From contig CM042697.1 of NCBI GenBank assembly GCA_023614405.1, forward strand, positions 471,244,792 through 471,308,791: a stretch of 64,000 nt of DNA. The letters are read 5' to 3'. This stretch comes from Avena insularis (lineage: Eukaryota > Streptophyta > Magnoliopsida > Poales > Poaceae). The notes below the pieces were generated by a model. The model ran no database searches, had not been told where the DNA came from, and saw nothing but the letters and a program-made list of their open reading frames with translations. Shown in pieces: positions 54,661-64,000 of the stretch; position 1 is the first letter of the stretch; every line of letters begins with the position of its first letter. Both the position numbers and the translations under genes were made by a program.

Positions 54661-57019
54661 GGAGACATTTTTAGCTTAATTACATTCTTAGCATGCAAAT
54701 GTATTGGGGACATGCATTCATAAAATTATTGAGGCAGCATAAAAATGCATTGGGGAAAAAGCTGGTATTTTTAGCTTTAGATAAGAAAATTCAACCACCT
54801 CTTTGAATTTTGATTTCTGCTTAAATACATTTTTGGAAGCACATGCGCCTCTTAAAGCTGTCCACATTTTACCGTTTTTCTATTTTGTGAAATTGTAAGT
54901 CTAGAAATGGACAACTTTTTCTACTAAACCTATTTTTTATCTTCAGTTTGTGGACCGGGTACAACCTCAAATATGAGTAAGCATACCCTGCAAATGTGAG
55001 TAAGTAGAGTATGCCCACTTCCTCGATAAGGGATGAAGTTGTAACATATTTCTTATAAAACATACCTTCTAAATCTATCATATAGGAAACCTTCCAAAAA
55101 ATACCATAAAATAGGAAATCCGTCCAAGCAAATTTTGTGACCACCTTCGATGTTAATATTTTATAATGTGCAGTAAAAAATTATTAGACTGAATGTAGAA
55201 AGGATCAAAGGGAAAATAATATTAGCACGAGAGAACATGTAAGAAGGAATAAGATAGTAGACAGTACCCAAGGCAAGCATCCTCTTCTATGGCTCCATTT
55301 TTACAGATCGCAAAACAAAAATAGCAACTGAGGAAAAAGGAGGAGGTAATTCTTGTGATAATCAGTGAACAAAATTTAGCACAGTTTCTACCAGATTCAA
55401 CTGACAAGACAAACTCCCAAGATTTGGTAACCATAGAGGCACAGACTACATAAAATCTCGCACTAAAGAGAAACCAAATTGTTGTGGCTGCTGTAGGGAC
55501 GGGTAGAGGTGGCCAGAAACGAGACTAAATACTGGAGCCTAGATAGAGGAGAGCGTCTGATCATTTCCATTCTCGCATGTGAGGATAGACGACGGGCGCC
55601 GGCAGGGCGCTCACATGGTTTCCTCCTCTCACCAATATCCTCACTGGAAAGTGACGTGTCGGGAGACGAGGTTCAGCGCAACACCAGGGATTATGAACGA
55701 CATTAAAGGCAGAACTCAGGGAGGTTGTTCCGGCAAGGAATCAAAGAGAGGATCTGGGTCTCAATCTGTGGCACGGCATCGAAGAACGAAGAACTTCTGG
55801 ATCCCTCATTCACCATCACAACCTTGTAGTCGCAGCCCTGCCTCCAAGATTTGGGGTCCCTGGTGCGACTACAAATTGGGGCTCTATTGTTTTGGGGCCC
55901 ACCTCCTAATAGAGTAAATATAACACTAAAGTAATACACAGACCTCATGGTCTACCAAAAAGCGGATAAAATCTTTGATTATATCTTTACAATTAATATT
56001 CTCCACAATATCATTCTCAAGTGCTATTGTTTTACAAATTATAAACTGATAAAATAATTCAAACAATTCAACTTCAATAGATGAGTGGCAATGGCCATAC
56101 CTTGACACATGAAGTCGATCCCCGATAGGAGGCTTGTCATCGGGCGAGTGGTGAAGCTGGGGATGACGACGACAGCTCAGCTTTCAGATTTAACAAACAA
56201 CCGATGAAATATAATTCAGTGTAAGGGAACATAATGGTATGATAGTACGGAACAACAAAATAAAGTACACATGTTAAAAGGAAAAATAAGTATGACACTT
56301 TTCAGGCCAAGCGATTCAAACAATTTGCTTCACCCTTGTTTATGAATATTATCATTAGATATTACAATGTATGTAAAATAATAACAAAAAAGGGCTAGCT
56401 GAACCTTTTCCTAATGGCAAAATTTTGAATCGTCTCTTAATCCAGACTGCGGTTGGCTTCTAGCTTCTTGTTGCCCATCGGAAACAAATTCTCAATTAAT
56501 TTTGAAGCCATTGGAGGAATCGCCATATGAACCGGGGCCATGGAATTGGCAAGCTTCTCGTGGAAATTATACCGAGAAGGGTTCAGACTTCAGACAATCA
56601 GAGTATCAATCAAAGGTGAGAGGAACTGCCAAAATGACTTGATTTCTCGATTGATCTGCTGCCCCGAGACAACCAGACTTCAGAAATAAGAAATTCGGAC
56701 TTCAGAGCTTTAGAGCAACTGTGAAACTGGCCTGGATGGCTCGATGATTGATCCCTGATGCAGTGATGTTCCTCCTAGGCCCCTGCGTTGAATCATCCTA
56801 GACGCCAGCCACCAGGTCTAGAAGAACACGAGTGTGAAGGACGTTTTAATCGTGATCGGGATATTGATCGATTGGGGGAGAGACCAATCGTGAACTGATC
56901 ATGAAACTGAAACCAGTCGAGGACGGGCTGCAGGATCAAAGGAAGTATTAGTGGGCTGCAAATTTTGGGGCCCTAGAATTCGGGGGACCCTGTTTGATCG
57001 AGCATCTGGAACATGCCCA

Positions 57020-57330
57020 TCAACGGGGATCATCCTCCAAGAATACCCAATCCAGATTAGGAAATTCTCCTTTGAACAAATCATTGGCACCGAGTCGTAC
57101 TCCTCTTCCTATTCCATACCGTCGACTTCCACGATAGCGGCGGCCTTGCGCTTCATCTCCACCGTTCTCGGCGCCGGCCCTCCAGCGGCGGCGGAACGAT
57201 TGGATCAAGATGGGGAGAGGGGATTGGGGGTGGGGCGCACGATAGAGAGAGCGAAGGGTCGGGACTCGAGGGAGTTGAGGGGGTGGGGGCGAGCACGGGG
57301 TCAGGATCGGACGATGGTTTTTCATCGCGG
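57020..57330 (-). pseudogene. Possible captured gene fragment near the Helitron 5' end
   Basis: A minus-strand frame reads MKRKAAAIVEVDGME (start near 57158), a stop, then EEEYDSVPMICSKENFLIWI, which has the look of a first exon with a basic then acidic N-terminus. GC-rich leader sequence precedes it (57170-57320). No family recognised. One stop in frame. Confidence 0.4.
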
Positions 57331-57540
57331 TAAATTCTACGGTCCTGATTTTCTGAATGTTTGTTGTCAAAGTGTTAAAGTGCTACCTACCAACACCAAC
57401 TTCTTTTTAATAGTAAAGATTATAGCATAAATGTAAATATTTATCATAAACACAAAGATATAATAATAACTACATTTATTAATGCCTCTAGGGCATATCT
57501 CCAACAGTCTCCCACTTGTACTAGAGTCAACTAATCTAGA

Positions 57541-60042
57541 TTACATGGTAATATACCGAATACCCATGGTAGTTTGATGTTGGTCATGTTTTGCCCTCGG
57601 GAGAGGTTTAGTCAACGGATCCGCTATATTCAGATCTGTGTCTACTTTGTAAATCTTTATGTCACCATCTTGGACATGTTCTCGAATAGCGTGAAAACGT
57701 AGCTTGATGTGCTTCAGCTTTTTGTGTGACCTTGGTTCTTGCGCATTGGCTATGGCGCCCATGTTATCACAGTAGATAGACATTGGGTCCAACGCACTTG
57801 GAACCACACCCAGCTCTGTAATGAACTCTTTCATCCATATCGCTTCTTGTGAAGCCTCTGAAGCAGCCATGTATTCCGATTCAGTTAAAGATCTCGCCAC
57901 AACGCTTTGCTTTGCACTCCTCCAGCTAACTGCTGCACCATTCAAAGTAAATACGTATCCAGATTGTGATTTAGAATCATCTGGATCGGTATTCCAACTA
58001 GCATCGGTGTAACCATTAACAACGAGTTGTTCATCACCTCCATAAGAAAGAACCATGTCCTTAGTTATTTTCAAGTACTTAAGGATGTTTTTGACCGCTG
58101 TCCAATGATTCACTCCTGGATTACTTTGATATCTGCTAGTCAAACTAACAGCATATGCAATGTCGGGTCTAGTACATAGCATGGCATACATTAGAGATCC
58201 TATGGCTGAGACATAGAGAGTTTTACTCATCCTTTCTCTATCTTCTGCCGTTGTTGGACTTTGAGTTTTACTCAAGGTTGTATTGGGCAACATGGGCAAG
58301 AACCCTTTCTTGCTATCCTCCATTCTAAACCTCTTTAGAACTTTGTACAAATATGTACTTTGTGACAATGATATTAGGCGTCTCGATCTATCTCTATAAA
58401 TCTTTATGCCTAATATGTAAGCTGCTTCGCCAAGATCCTTCATTGAAAAACTATTATTCAAATATTCCTTGACACTATTAAGAAGGTCTACATCATTCCC
58501 AATCAACCATATGTCATCTACATATAGTATTAAGAATGCTACAGAGCTCCCACTCACTTTCTTGTAAATACAAGCTTCTCCATAAGTTTGTATAAAACCA
58601 AAACTTTTGATCACCTTATCAAAACGTTGATTCCAACTTCGGGATGCTTGCTTCAATCCATAAATGGACCGTTGAAGTTTGCATACCTTGTTAGCATCTT
58701 TAGGATCGACAAAACCTTTGGGTTGCATCATATACAACTCTTCATCAATGTCTCCATTGAGAAACGTCGTTTTGACATCCATCTGCCATATCTCATAATC
58801 ATAATATGCAGCGATTGCTAACATAATCCTCACAGACTTTAGCTTCGCTACTGGTGAGAAAGTCTCATCGTAGTCAACTCCTTGAATTTGTCGAAACCCT
58901 TTTGCGACAAGTCGAGCTTTATAGACAGTAACATTACCATCAACATCTGTTTTCTTCTTGAAAATCCATTTATTCTCGACAGCCTTCCGGCCATCCGGTA
59001 AGTCCACCAAAGTCCATACTTGGTTTTCGTACATGGATCCAATCTCGGATTTCATGGCTTCTTGCCATTTATTGGAATCTGGGCTCATCATCGCTTCCTC
59101 ATATGTCGCAGGGTCATCGGTGTTGTCCACCAACATGACACTCATAACGGGATCATACCAATCAGGAGTGGTACGAGTTCTCGTTGACCTGCGAGGTTCT
59201 GTAGCAACTACAACCGAAGTTTCATGATCATCATCATTAGCTTCCTCTCTTATTGGTGCAGGCATCACAGGAACTTCTTTCGGTGCTGCGCTACTCGCAA
59301 GTTCAAGAGAAGGTTTGACAACCTCGTCGAGTTCTACTTTCCTTCTAGTCACTTCTTTCGAGAGAAATTCCTTCTCTAGAAAGGATCCATTTTTGGCAAC
59401 GAAGATTTTGCCTTCGGATCTATGATAGAAGGTATACCCAATAGTTTCCTTTGGGTATCCTATGAAGACGCATTTTTCCGCTTTGGGTTCAAGCTTGTCT
59501 GGCTGTAACTTCTTTACATAGGCTTCGCAACCCCAAACTTTAAGGAACGACAATTTAGGATTCTTCCCAAACCATAATTCATACGGTGTCGTTTCAACGG
59601 ATTTAGATGGTGCCCTATTTAAAGTGAATGCGGCTGTTTCTAATGCATAACCCCAAAATGATAGCGGTAAATCTGTAAGTGACATCATAGAACGAACCAT
59701 ATCTAAGAGAGTTCGATTACAACGTTCGGACACACCATTACACTGTGGTGTTCCCGGCGGTGTCAATTGTGAAAGTATTCCGTATTTCTTCAAATGCTCA
59801 CCAAACTCGTAACTTAGATATTCACCTCCATGATCAGAACGCAAAAATTTAATCTTCTTCTTACGTTGATTCTCAACCTCACTTTGAAATTCCTTAAACT
59901 TCTCGAAAGTTTCGGACTTATGTTTCATGAAATAGATATACCCATATCTACTCAAGTCATCCGTGAAGGTAAGAACATAACGATAACCACCGCATGATGC
60001 TACACTCATTGGACCACACACATCGGTATGTATGATTTCCAA
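57541..60042 (-). CDS. Angela-like copia integrase, RT and RNase H (open, 833 codons)
   Basis: A long open minus-strand frame: integrase catalytic contexts IHTDVCGPM, FLRSDHGGEY and NGVSERCNRT; WFG..KVWGCEAYVKK; RT VYKARLVAKGF, QMDVKTTFLNG, LYVDD near 58515 and YGLKQASRSWN; RNase H DASWNTDPDDSKS, ESEYMAASEA, YCDNMGAIANA and DPLTKPLPR; stop at 57541. The frame is cut from its N-terminal part by TGA at 60057-60055, where relatives have a sense codon after GMME. It is thus part of a broken polyprotein, although RT and RNase H look intact. Without a start of its own it is probably not translated. Confidence 0.85.
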   Translation of the reverse strand: MEIIHTDVCGPMSVASCGGYRYVLTFTDDLSRYGYIYFMKHKSETFEKFKEFQSEVENQRKKKIKFLRSDHGGEYLSYEFGEHLKKYGILSQLTPPGTPQCNGVSERCNRTLLDMVRSMMSLTDLPLSFWGYALETAAFTLNRAPSKSVETTPYELWFGKNPKLSFLKVWGCEAYVKKLQPDKLEPKAEKCVFIGYPKETIGYTFYHRSEGKIFVAKNGSFLEKEFLSKEVTRRKVELDEVVKPSLELASSAAPKEVPVMPAPIREEANDDDHETSVVVATEPRRSTRTRTTPDWYDPVMSVMLVDNTDDPATYEEAMMSPDSNKWQEAMKSEIGSMYENQVWTLVDLPDGRKAVENKWIFKKKTDVDGNVTVYKARLVAKGFRQIQGVDYDETFSPVAKLKSVRIMLAIAAYYDYEIWQMDVKTTFLNGDIDEELYMMQPKGFVDPKDANKVCKLQRSIYGLKQASRSWNQRFDKVIKSFGFIQTYGEACIYKKVSGSSVAFLILYVDDIWLIGNDVDLLNSVKEYLNNSFSMKDLGEAAYILGIKIYRDRSRRLISLSQSTYLYKVLKRFRMEDSKKGFLPMLPNTTLSKTQSPTTAEDRERMSKTLYVSAIGSLMYAMLCTRPDIAYAVSLTSRYQSNPGVNHWTAVKNILKYLKITKDMVLSYGGDEQLVVNGYTDASWNTDPDDSKSQSGYVFTLNGAAVSWRSAKQSVVARSLTESEYMAASEASQEAIWMKEFITELGVVPSALDPMSIYCDNMGAIANAQEPRSHKKLKHIKLRFHAIREHVQDGDIKIYKVDTDLNIADPLTKPLPRAKHDQHQTTMGIRYITM

Positions 60043-60054
60043 TAAGTCCGTAGC

Positions 60055-60700
60055 TCACTCCATCATACCAGAAAATGGAATATTAATCATTTTTTCCATC
60101 AGACATGCTTCGTATCTTTCAAGTGATTCGAAATCAAGTGATTCAAGAAGTCCATCGGAATAGAGTTTCTTCATACGCTTCACTCCAATGTGACCAAGAC
60201 GACAGTGCCACATATAGGTCGAGTTATCGCTCGATTTCAAACGTTTAGCCTCAATGTTATTAATATGTGTATTTCCACTATCGAGATTCAATAAGAATAG
60301 ACCATCTATCAAAGGTGCATGTGCATAAAACATATTACTCATATAAATCGAACAACCATTATTCTCGGACTTAAACAAGTAACCGTCTCGCAATAAACAA
60401 GATCCCGATATAATGTTCATGCTCAACGCAGGCACCAAATAACAATTATTTAAGTATAAAACTAATCCCGATGGTAGATGAAGAGGTAGCGTGCCGACCG
60501 CGATCACATCAACCTTTGATCCGTTTCCCACGCGTATCGTCACCTCGTTCTTCTCTAGCTTCCGTTTATTCTGCAGCACCTGTTTCGAGTTACAAATATG
60601 AGCAACAACCAAAGATCAAATACCCGTGCACTACTACAGTACTAGTGAGATACACATCAATAACATGTATATCGGATATACCTTTCTTCTTGATGTTGCC
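60055..60700 (-). pseudogene. Angela-like copia protease and pre-integrase, broken
   Basis: Minus strand: a remnant of DIHVIDVYLTS near 60670, then a frameshift in the protease active-site region (the expected DTG is not kept). From ~60600 the frame is open through HICNSKQVLQNKRK, LPSGLVLYLNNCY and HCRLGHIGVKRMKK. The first Cys of the expected C-x2-C in the integrase zinc motif is replaced (YEACLM), and the frame stops at TGA 60057-60055. Confidence 0.85.
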
Positions 60701-60705
60701 ATTCT

Positions 60706-61513
60706 TCAAATCCGCCAAGTACTTTGGGCAATTCCGCCCAAAGGACCTTCTCCCTTGCCGTAAAAGCACTCAGTATCAGGCTTAGGTCCAGCCTTGGTCT
60801 TCTTCGTCGGTGCGGTAACTTTCTTACCACCCTTCTTAAAGTGTCCCTTTTGCTTAGACTTGCCTTTCTTGAATTCGGTGGTCTTATTGACCATCAACAC
60901 TTGGTGCTCTCTCTTGATCTCCACTTCTGCAGATTTTAACATGGAGAAGAGTTCTGGCAACTGCTTGTTCATGCTTTGCATATTGTAGTTCATCACAAAG
61001 TTCTTGTAACTTGGTGGTAGTGATTGGAGGACACGGTAAATCCCCAAAGCATTAGGAATCATTATACCCAAGCTTTGGAGTTTGTTTATGCCTGCACATC
61101 TTAAGCACATGCTCACTGACGGAGCTGCCCTCTTCCATCTTGCAGTTAAAGAACTTTTCAGAAGCCTCATAGCTCTCAACTGCCGCGTGAGTCTCAAAGA
61201 TCAATTTGAGTTCACGAACAATATCATGTGGGTCTGAATTCTCAAACCTTTTCTGAAGCTCCAATTCCAAACCATACAAGATAGCACACTGAACTGTGGA
61301 GTACTGATTTTTTCGAGCGAGGTAAACATTCTTTACTTCATCGGTAGCATCAGCTGCAGGTGGGTCACCCAATGTGCATCCAAAGACATAGGTCAAATTA
61401 CCAGCATTGAGGACAATCCTCAAATTGCGGAACCAATCCGCGAAGTTGCTTCCATTGTTTTTCAACTTTTCTTTCTCTAGGAACGCATTAAAATTAATGG
61501 TAGGGGCAGCCAT
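60706..61513 (-). pseudogene. Angela-like copia gag, frameshifted
   Basis: I place the ATG at 61513 (MAAPTINFNAFLEKEKL). The frame includes NNGSNFADWFRNLRIVLNAG and FFNCKMEEGSSVSEHVLKM, then shifts near 61080. It resumes in another frame with YRVLQSLPPSYKNFVMNYNMQ and a Lys-rich tail. The zinc knuckle is destroyed (CFYGKGEGP rather than C-x2-C-x4-H-x4-C). Gag is therefore non-functional. Confidence 0.88.
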
Positions 61514-61534
61514 TGATCTACAACATATTTGCAA

Positions 61535-62691
61535 TAGTTTAGACTAAGTTTATGAAAAATTGAGTTCTAATTAATAGTTAAATTAATCTAGGTGAACTCC
61601 TCCCACTCAAAAAAATATCCCTCACATTGTTTTAGTGATCACACGAACCAAATCCACCACATTAACACCGATCATCACGAGAGTTGATGTAGCTTCAATG
61701 GCGAACAATCGACATGTTCATCATATCTACTATATGATTCATGCTTTACCTTTCGGTGATCCGTGTTCCGAGACCATGTCTGTACATGCTAGGCTCATCA
61801 AGATCAAACCTTAGCTTCCGCATGAGCAAATCTGGCTTGCTCACGTTGTATACACTTGCAGAATCTAACACACCCGATCATCACGTGGTGCTTCGAAACA
61901 ACAATCTTTAGCAACGGTGCTTACTAAGTATGAACACTTTAGAACTTGAAATTTATGTGCATGAGGGATCATCTTATAATGCTACCGTCGTTAACTAAGC
62001 AATACAAGATGCATAAAGGATTAACATCACATGCAATTCATAATATGTGATATGATATGGCCTTTCTTCTTTGTGCTTCCGATCTCCATCTTCAAGCACG
62101 AACATGATCTCCATCATCACCGGCATTGCATCAAGGTCAATGACGCTGCACCATGGTTGTCGTCCACCAACTTCAACTATTACAACTACTTTGAATAGAC
62201 ACGCGGGTCTTAACAGAAATTAAAGACAACCATATGGCTCCTGCCGATTGCCAACTTACAATAAAGAACATTGCATACATCAAATATAATCACACTCATG
62301 GCCATATCACATCACAGCACACCCCTGCAAAACAAAGTTAGACGCCTCTAATTTTTTGCATGTTTTACGTGGTTTGGGGCTTTCAATAAGTGTCGATCTA
62401 ACTTACGAACAAGAACCACAATGTTGATGTTTGAACTATCAAGTACCTGTTGTAAATTGGATCTATACTATAATAGGAGAGACAGACACCTGCAAAGCCA
62501 CTTATGCAATACAAGTTGCATGTTGAGCGTGGAGCAAGTCTCATGAACGATGTCATGTAAGGTTAGTCCGGGCTGCTTCATCCCATCATACCGCAAGATG
62601 CAAAGTACACAAGAAGCAATTGATAATAAAAGCACCACCGCCCACAATGACCATTGTGTTCTACTCGTGCAACAGATCTACATATAGACAC
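61535..62691 (-). other. Untranslated leader of the Angela-like copia
   Basis: About 1.2 kb between PBS and gag with no supported gene; typical of this clade, whose leaders are long. Confidence 0.6.
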
Positions 62692-62704
62692 GGATCTGAT
62701 ACCA
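62692..62704 (-). other. Primer-binding site of the Angela-like copia
   Basis: The minus strand reads tggtatcagatcc one base after the LTR end, complementary to the 3' end of initiator Met tRNA with minor changes in the distal part. Confidence 0.85.
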
Positions 62705-62705
62705 C

Positions 62706-64000
62706 TGAAGGGGTTCGTAGCATGGAAAGCAAAAAATTTCTACCGCATACAAACAAACAAGCCAAGTTCTATCTACTAGATTGTAGCAACGAGTCGATAG
62801 AATAACTCACCCTCGAAGATTCCAAAGTGTTTAACGAGAGCGGATTCTCGTGGGTGATGTAGTCGTACTCTTCCCGATCTCAAGATCGTGTAGACGATCC
62901 TTCCGTGCCAAGCAGCTCAGAATTGGTCACACGTTCTGCATTGACGAAGACCTTCCTCTCCTTGTTCCAGCAGTGCGGAGGTTGTAGCACTCTCCTCACG
63001 ATTCCCAAAGACACGTGTGGTACTGGAAGTAGAGGGGAGCTCTCGCAGGGCTTCGCCTTAAGCCGGAGCGAGTATGGTGGACTATGAGAGAGCCTTGGTG
63101 ATCTAGGGTTTAGACGCACCAAGGAGGAGAGGCTAGGCCGGCGACTAGGGCAAGGGGATGCCCCAACTCGGCGGCTAGGGTTTACCCCTAGGCGGCGGCA
63201 GCAGGAGGTGGCGGCGCCGGCGGCTTGGGGCTAGGGTGCGGTGCAAGTGTGTGTGGAGAGGCGCCCTGCCCTCCTTATATAGGTGGAGGGGGGGCCAAGG
63301 GAGGGAGTCCTCCCCAACTCGGCTTCAAGGCCGGTGGAGGAGAGGGACTTCTCCCCAAGTAGGTTTCCTACTCTCCTCCACCAAGCAAAATAGCCGTTGA
63401 CTTTTCAAACTAGGATTTGATTTATCCCTTTATTTCATCAGCGATGACACCTAGTACATGATGCAACCATTCCAACTTGTTATGACACATTCATGTACCC
63501 TTCCTCCGGAGTGCGGACATTCCGAACCTTCTAGAACATTCCGATGAAAACACCGGAACCATTCTCCAACCCCGAAACAAGACTTTCCTTATATGAATCT
63601 TATTCTCCGGACCATTCCGGATCTCCTCGTGATATCCCGGATCCCATCCGAGACTCCGAACAACATTCGGTCTCTTACTCATCATTCCATAACAACTCAA
63701 CAACGTCGAATCCTTAAGTGTGTCTTCCTACGGTTCGTGAATTATGCGGACATGATCGAGACACTTCTCCGAACAATAACCAATAGAGGAATCTGGAAAT
63801 TCATATGGCTCCCACATATTTCTACGATTACTTTGCGATCGAATGAACCACTTACATACGATACCAATTTCCCTTTGTCTCACGATAGTTTACTTATCCG
63901 AGGTATTGATCGTCGGTATCTCTGCATACCTAGTTCAACCTCGTTACTGATAAGTACTCTTTTCTCGTTCCCGTGATATGTGATCCCTTGTGAGCCAGTC
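62706..64000 (-). repeat. 5' LTR of the Angela-like copia (cut by window end)
   Basis: Begins tgaaggggttcgtagc and runs off the window. It aligns with 49325 onward. A TATA-like motif (tatataag on the minus strand) lies at 63275-63282. It differs from the left LTR by substitutions and a distinctly changed block at ~62905-62945 (against ~49525-49580). Confidence 0.9.

Larger units (their letters stand above)
51125..57419 (-). mobile_element. Helitron, ~6.3 kb, inserted in an LTR
   Basis: The minus strand starts tctttactattaaaaagaag (5' TC end at 57419) and ends ccgtagcaacgcatgggcactcaactag in the order hairpin-like block, spacer, CTAG (51128-51125). Host A and T lie on the two sides, with no duplication, as Helitrons insert between A and T. 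The LTR sequence is restored by removal. I recognise no Rep/helicase frame, so it is non-autonomous. The interior has GC-rich patches (54360-54660, 57110-57320) that may be captured gene pieces. Confidence 0.82.
49325..57506 (-). repeat. 3' LTR of the Angela-like copia, Helitron-split (~1.89 kb net)
   Basis: Segments 49325-51124 and 57420-57506 join to a continuous LTR. The join matches the reverse complement of the LTR start at 24249 in order and spacing (ttaatact / ttatagcat region). It contains ccttatatagg near 49899, a TATA-like motif on the minus strand. Confidence 0.88.
49325..64000 (-). mobile_element. Angela-like copia retrotransposon, minus strand, runs off window
   Basis: The 3' LTR is on the left (49325-51124 plus 57420-57506), split by a Helitron. 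Internal region 57507-62705. The 5' LTR starts at 62706 and continues past 64000. The LTR ends are tgaaggggttcgtagc on one side and, on the minus strand, tgttggagatatgccctag on the other. The PBS lies beside the right LTR, and the polypurine tract aagtgggagac (minus) beside the left LTR. Same broad clade as the 24249 element, but a distinct subfamily by LTR sequence. TSDs cannot be checked because the right end is outside. Confidence 0.93.

Noticed and set aside
1..64000. CRISPR arrays, prophage, operons, tRNA genes
   Set aside because: The window is plant nuclear DNA. No regularly spaced short repeats with unique spacers were seen, and no tRNA cloverleaf was recognised; the tRNA-complementary stretches found are retrotransposon primer-binding sites.

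Overview
This is a plant nuclear window. Three things point to a grass of the wheat/barley tribe (Triticeae): copia retrotransposons of the Angela/BARE type with LTRs of about 1.7-1.9 kb, several Stowaway-type MITEs, and LINE, CACTA, hAT and Helitron elements nested inside one another. I cannot name the species from sequence alone. Most of the 64 kb is transposable-element DNA. Host genes are few and mostly damaged.

Host genes. (1) Five members of one F-box/DUF295 family lie at 536-985 (-), 2398-3731 (-), 4320-5357 (+), 5520-7279 (-) and 39818-46412 (-). Only the 4320-5357 copy has one uninterrupted reading frame, and its C-terminus is replaced. The others carry frameshifts, an internal deletion, a hAT-like insertion and a copia insertion. 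(2) An eight-exon gene at 13318-18156 (+) can be assembled with consistent GT-AG introns and phases. It joins an STI1/HOP-like TPR region, a coiled coil with four 25-residue repeats, a protein-kinase-like domain and a C-terminal U-box. Its only obvious lesion is one nonsense codon (codon 120).

Layout. 1-7.7 kb: F-box cluster, an unknown degenerate ORF, a 42-bp tandem repeat, a hAT-like element and a Stowaway MITE. 8.3-12.5 kb: a CACTA terminus, a perfect solo LTR (9023-10578, 5-bp TSD) and a TIR-bounded DNA element with a decayed ORF. 12.5-18.2 kb: MITEs and the TPR-kinase-U-box gene. 19.1-39.4 kb: a four-element nest. An old 5'-truncated LINE (19086-39414, 11-bp TSD) is split by a younger LINE (19553-39175). 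That LINE is split in turn, within its ORF1, by a copia element (24249-32896, TSD tgaac) and a 3.8-kb CACTA element (34096-37879, TSD cta). The CACTA element contains a ~670-bp tandem array and a 5S-rRNA-like segment. 39.8-46.4 kb: the fifth F-box gene, split by a short-LTR copia element (40600-45949). 46.5-47.4 kb: a poly(A)-tailed retroposon with a 16-bp TSD. 47.6-49.3 kb: AT-rich DNA that opens with a Helitron-like 3' end. 49.3 kb to the window end: an Angela-like copia element on the minus strand whose 3' LTR is split by a ~6.3-kb Helitron (51125-57419).

How the parts relate. The F-box proteins would be substrate adaptors of SCF ubiquitin ligases, and the U-box gene would be a single-chain E3. 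Both therefore belong to ubiquitin signalling, but nothing here shows that they act together. Paralogous F-box copies serve as empty sites for one another's insertions, so the order of several insertions can be read directly from the sequence.
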